A stretch of 64,000 bases of DNA, taken from the NCBI GenBank assembly GCA_021390615.1, contig JAJEJU010000024.1, positions 372,001 to 436,000 on the forward strand. Reading direction: 5' to 3'. Each line of letters begins with the position of its first letter. Position 1 is the stretch's first letter. Shown in pieces: positions 22,615-31,804 of this stretch. The position numbers and the translations under genes are program-made. The notes under the pieces are model-generated. The model was not told the origin of the DNA and made no database searches. It was given only the letters and a program-made list of their open reading frames with translations. The stretch comes from Rhodanobacteraceae bacterium ZG21-1 (lineage in GTDB: Bacteria; Pseudomonadota; Gammaproteobacteria; Xanthomonadales; Rhodanobacteraceae).

Positions 22615-23748
22615 TTACCTCAGCAGGCTGGCGGGATCGGCGCGGCGCAGGCTGCGCATCGCGGCCAGGCCCGAGACCATCGCCAGCAGCATGGTCAGGC
22701 CGAGACAGAGAATGGTCGGCATCGGATACAAGGCCACCGGCACGCTGCGGCTGCGCGCCAGCGCCAGCAGCAGCATGCCCATGGTCGCGCTGCCGACCAG
22801 GCCGAGCGCGCCGACCCAGAACGCCTGCTCCAGCACTACCTTGCGCAAGGCGCCGACACCCACGCCGAGCGCGTTGAGGGTGGCGTATTCGCGCACCGAG
22901 CCGACCACCGCGGCGACCAGGGTCTGGCTGGTGATCACCGCGCCGACCAGGAACACGATGCCGGCCAGGAACAGCACGCCGGCGCCGGCGCCGGTGTCGA
23001 GGATCCAGTACATCTGCGAACGGCGCGCGAACTCCTGCTTGGTCCACACCGCATAGCTGCCGAACGAGGCCGCGCCGGAGAGGCGTCGCGCCACTTCCCG
23101 GCTGCGCGCGGGATCGCGCACGCTGGCGACGAAATAGGTGACGCGCCCGCTGTCCTGCGGATCGACGTCGAGCTCGCGCGCGGTGTCCAGCGAGGACACC
23201 ACGTTGACCCCGCCGAGCGCGCGCAAGCCGTTGCTGACCCCGACCACGCGCACGCGATGGCCGTTGATCGCCGCGGTGTCGCCGACGCTCACGCCCAGGT
23301 TTTCGAGGTCGGCGCGATCCACGATCACCGCATCGGGCTCGTTCAGCAGGGCGCGCAGCCGTGGCGGCAGCGCCTGGGCGAACATCATGCCGTCCGGGCG
23401 CGGGTCGATGCCGGAGACGAACACCGAGACGCCGCCGGTGTCCTTGGGGCCGCGCCAGTCGGCGTCGACCCAGCGGAACGGCTCGACGCGCACCACGTCG
23501 GGGTCCATGCGCAGGCGCATTTCCACGCCCTCGTCGATCGGCCGCCCCAGGTTCACGCTCTGCGTGCCGGGATAGCCGACCCATAGCTGGGCCGAAGAGC
23601 CGGTGATGTAGACGCTGGCGCTGCCGAAGATGCCGAGCACCAGGGCCGCCTGCAGCAGCTGCAGCAGGCCGGCGAAGCACACCGCGAGGATCGCCGGCAG
23701 AAAGCGGCGCCATTCGTAGACCAGGGTTTTGCGGGCAAGGGCGACCAT
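22615..23748 (-). CDS. FtsX/DevC-like ABC permease
   Basis: 377 residues. One N-terminal helix (about 17-40), a large periplasmic domain (about 45-255) and three C-terminal helices form the FtsX/MacB topology without a fused ATPase. Phrases such as DPDVVRVEPF and the closing RRADPASLLR fit the DevC-like group of separate permeases. MacB-type systems extract lipids or amphiphiles from the periplasmic leaflet. The ATG overlaps the last base of the outer-membrane factor's TGA. Confidence 0.9.
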   Translation of the reverse strand: MVALARKTLVYEWRRFLPAILAVCFAGLLQLLQAALVLGIFGSASVYITGSSAQLWVGYPGTQSVNLGRPIDEGVEMRLRMDPDVVRVEPFRWVDADWRGPKDTGGVSVFVSGIDPRPDGMMFAQALPPRLRALLNEPDAVIVDRADLENLGVSVGDTAAINGHRVRVVGVSNGLRALGGVNVVSSLDTARELDVDPQDSGRVTYFVASVRDPARSREVARRLSGAASFGSYAVWTKQEFARRSQMYWILDTGAGAGVLFLAGIVFLVGAVITSQTLVAAVVGSVREYATLNALGVGVGALRKVVLEQAFWVGALGLVGSATMGMLLLALARSRSVPVALYPMPTILCLGLTMLLAMVSGLAAMRSLRRADPASLLR

Positions 23749-25214
23749 CAGTCGGCACCCTTGTGCGCAGCGGCCGGCGAGGTCGCCGCGTTGCCGTCGT
23801 CGGGCAGCGGAGCGCCGCCGAGCGCCTTGTACAGTGACACGTAGGCCAGATCGCGCGCAGCGCGCGCGGACACCAGCTCCAGCTCCGCACGGCGGCTTTC
23901 CAGCTGGCTGTCCTGCCATTCCAGCGGGCTGCCCAGGCGCAGTTCCACACGCTTCTGGGTGATCGCGCCGCCTTGCTCGACCGCCTGCAGGGCCTGCTGG
24001 CTGGCGCTCTCGCGCGCCTGCAACTGGTGCAGGTCGCCCATCGCCGTCTCCGCTTCGGCCACGCCCTGCAGCACTGCCTGTCGGTAGGCCAGCAGCGCGG
24101 CCTTGAGGTCGTGGCTCTTGGCGTGGGCGAGCGACACGCGCTGGCCCCAGTCGAACAGCGGGATGTCGATGATCGGGCCGGAAGAGGCGATGCCTTCGCC
24201 GCTGTGGATGTGGTTGTAGTTCGAGGTGATGTTGACCGACCACTGCAGCGAGGTGCCGAGGCCGATGTTCGGATAGATCGCCGCGCGGCTGAGGCCCAGG
24301 TCGCCGGCGGCGCGCAGCACGTTGGCCTCGGCGGTGGCGATCTCGGGACGGGTGCGCAGCAGGTCGGCCGGCGCCGTCTGCAGTTGCCAGGCGCCCAGCT
24401 GCGGCTGCGGGCCGGGCTGCAGCCATTGCGGATCGGGTTCGTTCTGGCCGACCAGCACCGCCAGCTGCTGGGCGCTGCCGATGATCGCCTGCTGCGGCTC
24501 GGCCAGCGCCGCATCGGCGCGCGCCAGCTCGGCCTGCGCATGCGTCACGTCGAGCTGGGGAGCCAGCTTCAGGCTCTGCCGCACCTGCAGCAGGCGCAGC
24601 TTCTCGGCCTGGGCGTCGCGGATCGCGCCGAGCAGGCGCAATTGTTCCTGCGCCGAGCGCAGCTCGATCCACTGGCGGGTGATTTCGGCGACCAGCGAGA
24701 CGCGCGCGCCCTGCAGCTCGGCGCGCGCCAGGTTTTCCTGGCCCTGTGCCTGGCGGCCTGCGCTCTGCCAGGCGCCGAACAGGGGCAGCTCCCACACGGC
24801 GTCGAAGCCGACCAGGAAGTACGACGCGCTGGTGTCGGGATTGATCACGTCGTTGGTGCGGCCGTGCAGCGCCGGCAGGTAGCCGTCGTGCGAATGCCGG
24901 TTCAGGATGCGCGCCGAGCGCACGCGTTCGGCGGCCTGTGCGACGTCCAGGTTATTGCGCAAGGCGCGCTCGATCAGGGCGTCCAGCTGCGGGTCGCCCA
25001 GCGCCGTCCACCAATGGCGCAGGTCGGCCTGCGGCGTGGCGGCGGGTCCCAGCTCGCCGTTGCGCCAGGTATTCGGCACCGAAGGCTTGAGTTCGGGCAG
25101 GGGCGCCACGCTGCAGCCGGCGAACAAAACCAGGCCGGTCGCCAGCAGCAGGCTGCGGATGCCATCCGATCGGCGCACGGGTTTCGGCAACAGCGGATGC
25201 GTGATGGCGGGCAA
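23748..25214 (-). CDS. Outer-membrane efflux factor (NodT/OprM family), lipoprotein
   Basis: 488 residues. The lipoprotein signal has lipobox LFAGC near residue 31-35. Two TolC-type OEP repeats follow, with long alpha-hairpins (LDALIERALRNNLDVAQAAERV, RPEIATAEANVLRAAGDLGLSRA) and beta-barrel strands. It forms the trimeric outer-membrane channel. It is the first gene of the operon OMF-permease-ATPase-adaptor, an unusual order that gives a self-contained tripartite pump. The promoter must lie in the 182-bp gap shared with the divergent HAD phosphatase gene. Confidence 0.93.
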   Translation of the reverse strand: MPAITHPLLPKPVRRSDGIRSLLLATGLVLFAGCSVAPLPELKPSVPNTWRNGELGPAATPQADLRHWWTALGDPQLDALIERALRNNLDVAQAAERVRSARILNRHSHDGYLPALHGRTNDVINPDTSASYFLVGFDAVWELPLFGAWQSAGRQAQGQENLARAELQGARVSLVAEITRQWIELRSAQEQLRLLGAIRDAQAEKLRLLQVRQSLKLAPQLDVTHAQAELARADAALAEPQQAIIGSAQQLAVLVGQNEPDPQWLQPGPQPQLGAWQLQTAPADLLRTRPEIATAEANVLRAAGDLGLSRAAIYPNIGLGTSLQWSVNITSNYNHIHSGEGIASSGPIIDIPLFDWGQRVSLAHAKSHDLKAALLAYRQAVLQGVAEAETAMGDLHQLQARESASQQALQAVEQGGAITQKRVELRLGSPLEWQDSQLESRRAELELVSARAARDLAYVSLYKALGGAPLPDDGNAATSPAAAHKGAD

Positions 25215-25396
25215 GGGCGGGGTGTTCTCAAGCGTACAAAGCAGGGATGATACCGGTTGGACCTTTCATTTTCATTTGTGCGAGCTGACTGGGTGGTCCG
25301 GGGGGAAGCGGTGAAAAATCGAAGAAAAGGGAAAGAAAGGGGGCGGAAAGGCGCCTGCGTTTAACCTAGTGCTAATTCTTGGGAGAACTAGCCCGC

Positions 25397-26098
25397 ATGA
25401 CCCCCTGGAAAATCCTCTGCGACTTCGACGGCACCATCTCCGTGGAGGACGTGATCGACTCGCTGCTCGACCGTTTCGGCCGTCCCGGCTGGGAAACGCT
25501 CGAGCAGGATTGGCGCGCCGGCCGCATCGGCTCGCGCGAGTGCATGACCGGCCAGGTCGAACTGCTCGACATGAGCCGCGACCAGCTCGACCATCACCTC
25601 GATGGGTTGTGGATCGATCACGCCTTTCCCGCCTTCGTGGCCAAGACGCGCGAGCTCGGCATGCCGATCCGCGTGGTCAGCGATGGCCTCGACTACGCCA
25701 TCCACAAGATCCTGGGCCGCTACGGCCTGGATGATCTGCCGCTGGCCGCCAACCACCTGTCGCCGGCGCCGCCGCCACGGCAGTGGCAGCTGACCTCGCC
25801 GTTCCAGGCCGAAGGCTGCCGCAGCGGCACCTGCAAGTGCGCCTGCGTGGCCCAGGCCCGCGCCAGCGGCGCGAAGACCTTGCTGATCGGCGACGGCGCC
25901 TCGGATTTCTGCGCCGCCGACCGCGTCGATTTCGTGTTCGCCAAGCATCGCCTGATCGAGCACTGCCGCGCCGCGGGCATTCCCTACGTGCCGATCACCG
26001 GCTTCGAGGACGCCCTGGAACTGCTGCCCCGCCTGTTGGACGGCAGCCTGGTGGCCGAGCATGTCCGCCATGAGCCTGCCGTCGCCAACGCGCACTGA
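25397..26098 (+). CDS. MtnX-like HAD-IB family phosphatase
   Basis: 233 residues. HAD motif I is DFDGT (residues 9-13), motif II is VVSDG (about 94-98) and the later GDGASD is motif III. A Cys-rich stretch (CRSGTCKCAC, about 141-150) lies between them and may bind metal or be structural. Relatives are phosphoserine-phosphatase-like enzymes including MtnX of methionine salvage, but no other salvage genes are nearby, so the substrate is unknown. The ATG at 25397 is used; a TTG at 25379 would add six residues. It lies 67 bp before a class III aminotransferase gene and is probably cotranscribed. Confidence 0.8.
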   Translation: MTPWKILCDFDGTISVEDVIDSLLDRFGRPGWETLEQDWRAGRIGSRECMTGQVELLDMSRDQLDHHLDGLWIDHAFPAFVAKTRELGMPIRVVSDGLDYAIHKILGRYGLDDLPLAANHLSPAPPPRQWQLTSPFQAEGCRSGTCKCACVAQARASGAKTLLIGDGASDFCAADRVDFVFAKHRLIEHCRAAGIPYVPITGFEDALELLPRLLDGSLVAEHVRHEPAVANAH

Positions 26099-26165
26099 CG
26101 CGCCGGCGCGACAGGCTCCCGTTTCGCCTGTCCGCCACCCCCGCCATTCCCATCCGGACGCTTTG

Positions 26166-27575
26166 ATGAACGCCTACGATCCGAACGCCGCAACCGGCGT
26201 GATTCCCGACGCCCAGTTGCTGGCCGACGAGGCCCAGTACAGCTCCTTCGGCGACACCGTGCACTATGTCGACCCGCCGAAGATCTTCCGCCACGGCGAA
26301 GGCAGCTGGATGTACGACACCGCCGGCGTGCCGTTTCTGGACCTGCAGATGTGGTACTCCGCGGTCAATTTCGGCTACGGCAACAAGCGCCTGAACGACA
26401 CGCTGAAGCGCCAGATCGATGTGCTGCCGCAGGTGGCCAGCCAGTATCTGCACCAGACCCGCATCGAGCTGGCCAAGACCATCGCGGTCGACGCGCAGCA
26501 GAAGTTCGGCGTGAAGGGCCGCGTGCACTTCAACGTCGGCGGCGCGCAGGCGGTGGAGGATTCGCTCAAGCTGGTGCGCAACTTCAAGAACGGCAAGAGC
26601 CTGATGTTCGCCTTCGAGGGCGGCTATCACGGCCGCACCCTGGGCGCTTCCTCGATCACCTCCAGCTACCGCTATCGCCGCCGCTTCGGCCACTTCGGCG
26701 AGCGCGCGATGTTCATCCCGTTCCCGTATCCGTTCCGCCGCCCGAAGGGCATGACGCCGGAAGAGTATTCGGACGCCTGCGTGCGCCAGTTCGAGCGCCT
26801 GTTCGAGACCGAATACAACGGCGTGTGGGACCCCAAGGTCAGCCAGGCCGAATACGCCGCCTTCTACGTGGAGCCGATCCAGGGCACCGGCGGCTATGTG
26901 ATCCCCCCGAAGAATTTCTTCAAGGATCTGAAGCGGGTGCTGGACAAGTACGGCATCCTGATGGTGGTCGACGAGATCCAGATGGGTTTCTGGCGCACCG
27001 GCAAGCTGTGGTCGATCGAGCACTTCGGCGTGACGCCGGACGTGATCGTGTTCGGCAAGGCGCTGACCAACGGTCTCAATCCGCTCTCGGGCCTGTGGGC
27101 GCGCGAGGAGATGATCAATCCGCAGATCTTCCCGCCGGGCTCGACCCATTCCACCTTCAACTCCAACCCGCTCGGCACCTCGCTCGGCCTCGAAGTCATC
27201 AAGATGGGCTACGAGCTGGACTACGAGACCAATGTGGCCAAGAAGGGCGCGCACTTCCTCGAGGCGCTGAAGGACCTGCAGAAGCGCCACAAGGAAATCG
27301 GCGACGTCGACGGCCTTGGCCTGGCGCTGCGCGCCGAGATCTGCACCGACGACGGCTTCTCGCCGAACAAGGCGCTGCTGGACAAGATGGTCGACATCGG
27401 CCTGGCCGGCGACCTCGAGCACAACGGCAAGAAGATCGGCCTGGTGCTGGACGTGGGCGGCTGGTACAAGAACGTGATTACCTTCGCGCCCTCGCTGGAC
27501 ATCACCCACGAGGAGATCGACCTGGCGATCAGCCTGCTCGATCAGCTGCTGACCAAGGCGAAGAAGCTGGTCTGA
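26166..27575 (+). CDS. Class III PLP-dependent aminotransferase (GabT-like)
   Basis: 469 residues. GGAQAVEDSLKL binds the cofactor phosphate, FEGGYHGRT is the aromatic stacking region, VVDEIQMGF carries the pyridine-binding Asp, and the Schiff-base Lys lies in VFGKALTNG. The STHSTFNSNPLG segment is typical of the family. It transaminates an omega-amino or similar amine to a 2-oxo acid. It differs from ordinary 4-aminobutyrate aminotransferases in the N-terminal 45 residues. The upstream HAD phosphatase suggests a two-step route acting on a phosphorylated amino compound, which is an inference. A strong terminator follows. Confidence 0.88.
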   Translation: MNAYDPNAATGVIPDAQLLADEAQYSSFGDTVHYVDPPKIFRHGEGSWMYDTAGVPFLDLQMWYSAVNFGYGNKRLNDTLKRQIDVLPQVASQYLHQTRIELAKTIAVDAQQKFGVKGRVHFNVGGAQAVEDSLKLVRNFKNGKSLMFAFEGGYHGRTLGASSITSSYRYRRRFGHFGERAMFIPFPYPFRRPKGMTPEEYSDACVRQFERLFETEYNGVWDPKVSQAEYAAFYVEPIQGTGGYVIPPKNFFKDLKRVLDKYGILMVVDEIQMGFWRTGKLWSIEHFGVTPDVIVFGKALTNGLNPLSGLWAREEMINPQIFPPGSTHSTFNSNPLGTSLGLEVIKMGYELDYETNVAKKGAHFLEALKDLQKRHKEIGDVDGLGLALRAEICTDDGFSPNKALLDKMVDIGLAGDLEHNGKKIGLVLDVGGWYKNVITFAPSLDITHEEIDLAISLLDQLLTKAKKLV

Positions 27576-27598
27576 GCCGATATCTCGGCAAGGCCATC

Positions 27599-27632
27599 AA
27601 AAACGGCGGCGCATTGGCGTCGCCGTTTTTTT
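27599..27632 (+). terminator. Rho-independent terminator after the class III aminotransferase
   Basis: AAAAACGGCG pairs exactly with CGCCGTTTTT, followed by more T. It is the only clear hairpin in the gap before the convergent SGNH hydrolase gene. Confidence 0.92.
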
Positions 27633-27740
27633 GTGCCGCGCATCCGCCCGATTTTCTGCGCCGACGCTATGGCTGCTTTGGCGTCCGAACGGCTGTTGGC
27701 CTGCATATCCGAGTTATTACTGGCTGGGCGATGCCTCGAC

Positions 27741-28451
27741 CTAGGGCGCAGCTGCCTCCGTGCGCATGAAGTCGCGCAGGCGTGAACTGAGCAAGTCATA
27801 GCCCGCGCTGGTCAGGTGCAGGTTGAGGTCGGGCACGAACAGCGGGCAGGGCGTCTTGTGGCCGCAGGTGAAGGCGTCATGCACGTCGAAAAAGGCGAAG
27901 CGCCGCGCCGCTGCGGCCTGGGCCAGCGCAGCGTTCACCGCGCGGATCTTGTCGTCCGCGCCCATCATGTCGGTGCCCCGCGGCAGCAGGCTGCTGACGA
28001 TCACGCGCGCCGACGGGAAGTGCGTGTGGACTGCGGCCACCACGCTGAGGATGCCGGAGACGATGGCGCAGCTCGGATAGCCGATGTCGTTGGTGCCGAT
28101 CAGCAGCAGGACGTAGCGCGGCGACTGGCGATGGAAATCGTAGGTTCCGAGTCGCCACAGCGTGTGCTCGGTGCCGTCCTGCCCGAAGCCTGCATTCAAC
28201 ACCGTCAGTCCGGTCGCCTGGCCGAGGCGGGCTTCGCTCCAGCCGGCCATGATCGAGTCGCCGAAGCTGATCAGCTGGTAGGACCCGCTCGCGAGCCGGT
28301 GCTGCAGGGTCGTTTGTTGTTCGACCCAGGCCTCAGTGCGCGGCGTGGGCGTGGTAGTCGGCAGGAGACCAGAAGCCGCGGGGCAGGACTGCGCCTCGGC
28401 GCGCGGGGAGAGCGCGGCGAAGCAGATCAGCAGCGTCAACATGAATCGCAT
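27741..28451 (-). CDS. Secreted SGNH/GDSL-family hydrolase
   Basis: 236 residues with a signal peptide (MRFMLTLLICFAALSPRAEAQ). Block I GDSIMAGW contains the nucleophile Ser, block III is GTNDIG, and block V is a variant in which the conserved D-x-x-H reads D-L-N-L-H (FVPDLNLHLTSAGYDLL). These are esterases or acetyl-esterases acting on lipids, peptidoglycan or polysaccharide in the periplasm or outside. Two Cys pairs may form disulfides. The ATG at 28451 opens the signal peptide. No operon partner is visible. Confidence 0.85.
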   Translation of the reverse strand: MRFMLTLLICFAALSPRAEAQSCPAASGLLPTTTPTPRTEAWVEQQTTLQHRLASGSYQLISFGDSIMAGWSEARLGQATGLTVLNAGFGQDGTEHTLWRLGTYDFHRQSPRYVLLLIGTNDIGYPSCAIVSGILSVVAAVHTHFPSARVIVSSLLPRGTDMMGADDKIRAVNAALAQAAAARRFAFFDVHDAFTCGHKTPCPLFVPDLNLHLTSAGYDLLSSRLRDFMRTEAAAP

Positions 28452-28884
28452 CTTGCCCGCTCCTTGAGTGACGGCCATCAGTGGCGGCCTTCGCCGAGAT
28501 CAGGCGCCGAGCAGCCCGGGAACACATAGAGAACTCATGCCTGCTCGCAACAGGCGTGGTTTCGACAAAGCGCTGCGCGTGTCGGGGCGATGGTAATAGA
28601 GGGGGATCGTTCGTGGAGTGCGCCAGCACTCGGGAGGATGGCCGGCCAGCTCGATGGCTCGCGTGGCCACTCGGCCTCTCGCCGCCCTAGCGCGCCCTGC
28701 CCAAGCCTGTCTGTTCCATGGGAGCCGGATGCGTGCGATGCGACATTGATTCAGCGCAAGCAAGCCGCCGATCAATGGCTGGAACGTCGACGCACTGCTT
28801 TTCGGAAGCTGCTTTGTCGTGAGGCCTATTGGTCGGGCCGTCGAGCCATACCCTCCCGCAAACATCCCACGCGCCAACGTCGCG
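28452..28884. other. Intergenic region without a recognised gene
   Basis: 433 bp between the SGNH hydrolase start and the end of the histidine kinase gene (both minus strand). No protein-like frame, repeat or clear terminator was found. It should contain the hydrolase promoter. Confidence 0.5.
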
Positions 28885-30288
28885 CTAGCCGACGGCAGGA
28901 AAGTGCAGCTCCACCCGGAAGCCGCCTTCGGTGCGATTGGCGTAGTGCACGCTGGCATGGTGGCGCTCGGCCATGCGCTGCACGATCGCCAGGCCCAGCC
29001 CGCTGCCTTCCTCCTGACTGCCCGGCACGCGGAAGAAGCGTTCGCCCAGCCGGTGCAGCAGCGTTTCGGGCACGCCCGGACCGTTGTCCTCGACGCCCAG
29101 CACGACTTCGCCGCCGGCCAGGCCGACGGTCACGGTCACTACGCTGTGCGGGCCGGCGTAGCGCATCGCGTTGTCGATCAGGTTGTCCAGCAACTCCTGC
29201 AGCACGGTCGGATCGCCCTGGATCCAGGCCGGCGCGGACGGTCCCTCGTAGCCCAGGTCGATTCGCGCGGCCAGCGCCTCGTGCACGCGCAGGCCGACCT
29301 GTTCGGGCGCGAGCAGGTTGAGGTCCACCCGCTCGTTGCCGTGTTCGAGCCGCTCCGGCGATTGCGCGCGGGTCAGCGCGAGCAACTGGGCCGAGGTGCG
29401 GCTGGCCCGCACGGTGAGTCGCTGGATGTGCTGCAGCGCGTCGGTCACCGTGGCCGGCGATGGATCTTTCTGCGCACGCTCGACGTGTACGCGCAGCCCG
29501 GCCAGCGGCGTGCGCAGCTGGTGCGCGGCGTCGGCGGTGAAGCGTTCCTGCAGCAGCAGCATGTGGCGCAGCCGCGCGAACAGGCCGTCGATGGTGCGTG
29601 TCAGCGGCAGGATCTCCGCCGGCACGTCGTCGTCGCCGATCGGGGTGAGGTCGTGCTCGCGCGCAGCCAGCCGCGCGGTCAGTGGCTCCAGCATGCGCAT
29701 GCCGCTGGCCACGCCGAACCACACCAGCAGGAACACCACCAGGATCAGCAGGGCCTGTGCCGGAATGCTCAGCAGCAGGATTTCGCGCGCCTGCTGGTGC
29801 CGGTCGTGCAGGTTCTCGGCCACCGCCACGGTGAGCATGTCGTCCGGGTCCAGCATGTTGGGGATCAGCACGGCCGCCGCGCGCAGCGGCCGCCGCTTGA
29901 GCTGGGCGTCGAACAGCTGCGGTTCGCGCTCGGGCTGCAGGCCGGCCGGCGCCTGCAGTGCGGCTGCGCCGGCGATCAGGCCGTGCTTGGTGCTGCTGAC
30001 GCTGAAGTAGCTGTGCCCCTGCGGTTCGTACTCGAGCAGAAAGCCGGCCTGCGGCGAGATATGGCCGTCCGGCGCTTCGCGGGTCAGCATCTGCGCCAGG
30101 GCCAGGGTGTCGTCGCTGAGGTCGCGGTCGTGTACGTGGTTGGCGTAGGCCAGCGCGCCGCCGTAGGTCAGCAGGCTGTTGACCAGCAGCAGCAGGGTCA
30201 GCGGCACCAGCAGCACGATCAGCAGCTGGCGGCGCAGGCTGAGCCGGGGCGCGGACGGCGCAGCCGCCGCCGACGTGTCGGGCGTCAT
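28885..30288 (-). CDS. Two-component sensor histidine kinase (QseC/TctE-like)
   Basis: 467 residues. Two membrane helices (about 23-45 and 165-190) enclose a periplasmic sensor domain. A HAMP-like linker follows, then the H-box FTADAAHQLRTPLAGL with phospho-His near 252, the N-box LLDNLIDNAMRY, and G-boxes DNGPGVP and GSGLGLAIV. It autophosphorylates and passes phosphate to the response regulator encoded just upstream; its ATG overlaps that gene's stop. The signal is unknown. The sensor domain is of the 2CSK-N type seen in QseC/TctE relatives. Confidence 0.93.
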   Translation of the reverse strand: MTPDTSAAAAPSAPRLSLRRQLLIVLLVPLTLLLLVNSLLTYGGALAYANHVHDRDLSDDTLALAQMLTREAPDGHISPQAGFLLEYEPQGHSYFSVSSTKHGLIAGAAALQAPAGLQPEREPQLFDAQLKRRPLRAAAVLIPNMLDPDDMLTVAVAENLHDRHQQAREILLLSIPAQALLILVVFLLVWFGVASGMRMLEPLTARLAAREHDLTPIGDDDVPAEILPLTRTIDGLFARLRHMLLLQERFTADAAHQLRTPLAGLRVHVERAQKDPSPATVTDALQHIQRLTVRASRTSAQLLALTRAQSPERLEHGNERVDLNLLAPEQVGLRVHEALAARIDLGYEGPSAPAWIQGDPTVLQELLDNLIDNAMRYAGPHSVVTVTVGLAGGEVVLGVEDNGPGVPETLLHRLGERFFRVPGSQEEGSGLGLAIVQRMAERHHASVHYANRTEGGFRVELHFPAVG

Positions 30289-30995
30289 CTCTGGTGACCG
30301 GCCGGTTCGTCCGCCGGGGCCGATCCGGCGGGCACCTCTTCCAGCAGATAGCCCAGACCGCGGATGGTGCGCACCTGGGTACCCGACTCGGCCAGCTTGC
30401 GGCGCAGGCGGTAGATGGCGATGTCCAGCCCGTTGTCGGTGAGCTCCTCGTCCCAACTGCATAGGGCTTCGATCAGCTGGGAGCGGCTGGTGACGCGGTC
30501 CGGCCGCGCCGCGAGGGCCTCGAGCAGACCGAATTCGCGCGCGGTCAGCTCCAGCGGCGTCTCGTCGACCCAGGCGCGATGGCCGGGCAGATCCAGGCGC
30601 AGCCGGCCGATCGCCAGCTCGGGCGCGCCCTGGGTGGTGTAGCGGCGCAGCAGTGCGCGCACGCGTGCCTCGAACTCGGCGAGGGCGAACGGCTTCACCA
30701 GGTAATCGTCGGCGCCCAGGTCGAGCACGCGCACGCGCTCGCGCAAGTCGTCGCGCGCAGTGAGCACCAGCACCGGCAAGCTGGTGCCGCGCCGGCGCAG
30801 CCGATGCAGCACTTCGCTGCCGTCCAGCCCGGGCAGGCCGAGGTCGAGCACCAGCAGGTCGTAGGGCGTGTCACGCAGGGCGGTGTCGGCAGTGCCGCCG
30901 TCGGAGACGTGGTCCACTGCATGCCCGCCTTGGCGCAGCGCGGCGCTCACGCCGGCGGCAATGGCCGGATCGTCCTCGACGATCAGGATGCGCAT
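30285..30995 (-). CDS. OmpR-family response regulator (QseB/TctD-like)
   Basis: 236 residues. The receiver domain (1-115) has phospho-acceptor Asp51 (VLDLGLPG), the acidic pair at 8-9 and Lys in YLVKPFA. The winged-helix effector domain (about 125-222) includes ELTAREFGLLEAL and NGLDIAIYRLRRKL. It forms a two-component pair with the overlapping kinase gene. No target site was identified in the 260 bp upstream. Confidence 0.95.
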   Translation of the reverse strand: MRILIVEDDPAIAAGVSAALRQGGHAVDHVSDGGTADTALRDTPYDLLVLDLGLPGLDGSEVLHRLRRRGTSLPVLVLTARDDLRERVRVLDLGADDYLVKPFALAEFEARVRALLRRYTTQGAPELAIGRLRLDLPGHRAWVDETPLELTAREFGLLEALAARPDRVTSRSQLIEALCSWDEELTDNGLDIAIYRLRRKLAESGTQVRTIRGLGYLLEEVPAGSAPADEPAGHQR

Positions 30996-31255
30996 AGGCC
31001 GGCTCCGTTCGGCGGCAATGAAAAGAAGGCAGGACTCATCACGGGATCGGATAGTACAACCTGGCGTCCGGCGGGCACGTCATGGCCCGACAACTTGATG
31101 CCGCCGTGGCGACAGGCCGGAGCAGATCGGATCAGGATGAGGGCAAGCTCGCGATAGAACATGGCGACCATCGAGTCGGCGCGAATCGGTCGAAACTTCA
31201 GGCTTGGCGCGCGATCGGGCTCGAGTCATGCGAAGCGTCGATGGCCAGGCAGCGC

Positions 31256-31804
31256 TCAGGCCCAGGCGCAGCGGCGATCGAGGCAGGGCGGGTAGTAGGC
31301 GAACACATGGTTGTGGCTGCCGTAGAAGTCCATGTCTTCGATGTGCTCGCCGCCGAGTCGCTCGGCGACCCGGTCGGAAGCCTCGTTGCCGACGCGCACC
31401 AGGCTGATCACGCGCGGCGCGTGCAGGCGCTTCCAGGCGAACTCCAGCACCGCGTTGCCGGCTTCGGTGGCGTAGCCGTGGTGGCGGTGTTCGGGCTTGA
31501 GCATCCAGCCCATTTCCAGCGCCGGCCAGCCCTCGGGATACATCAGGCCGGCGCGGCCGATGAATTCGCCGCTGGACTTCAGTTCCAGCGCCCACATGCC
31601 GTAGCCGCGCAGCTGCCAGTGGCCGATCAGCATGGCCAGCGAGCGCCATGCGTTGGTGCGGTCCAGCGGCTGGCCGTCGCCGACCCAGCGGGTGCTTTCC
31701 GGATCGCCCAGCATCGCGGCGTAATCGTCGAAATGGCGCTCGGTGAAAGCGGTCAGCCGCAGGCGCGGCGTTTCCAGGGCGGGAATGTCGAACATAGGGT
31801 TCAT
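31256..31804 (-). CDS. RimJ/RimL-type GNAT N-acetyltransferase
   Basis: 182 residues. ETPRLRLTAFTERHFDDY is the classical start of RimJ/RimL-like enzymes. GWMLKPEHRHHGYATEAGNAVL is the acetyl-CoA loop, and VRVGNEASDRVAERLG follows. Members acetylate protein N-termini, amino sugars or drugs. Its ATG overlaps the stop of the SET-domain gene, so the two products are made together. Confidence 0.88.
   Translation of the reverse strand: MNPMFDIPALETPRLRLTAFTERHFDDYAAMLGDPESTRWVGDGQPLDRTNAWRSLAMLIGHWQLRGYGMWALELKSSGEFIGRAGLMYPEGWPALEMGWMLKPEHRHHGYATEAGNAVLEFAWKRLHAPRVISLVRVGNEASDRVAERLGGEHIEDMDFYGSHNHVFAYYPPCLDRRCAWA

Noticed and set aside
20945-24541. A 1198-codon minus-strand frame spanning the efflux operon
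   Set aside because: Only its last 304 codons (the adaptor) are a real protein; the rest is an out-of-frame reading of the ATPase, permease and channel genes.
28500-28958. 152-codon minus-strand frame after the SGNH hydrolase start region
   Set aside because: It runs into the end of the histidine kinase gene in another frame and has no family resemblance or ribosome site.
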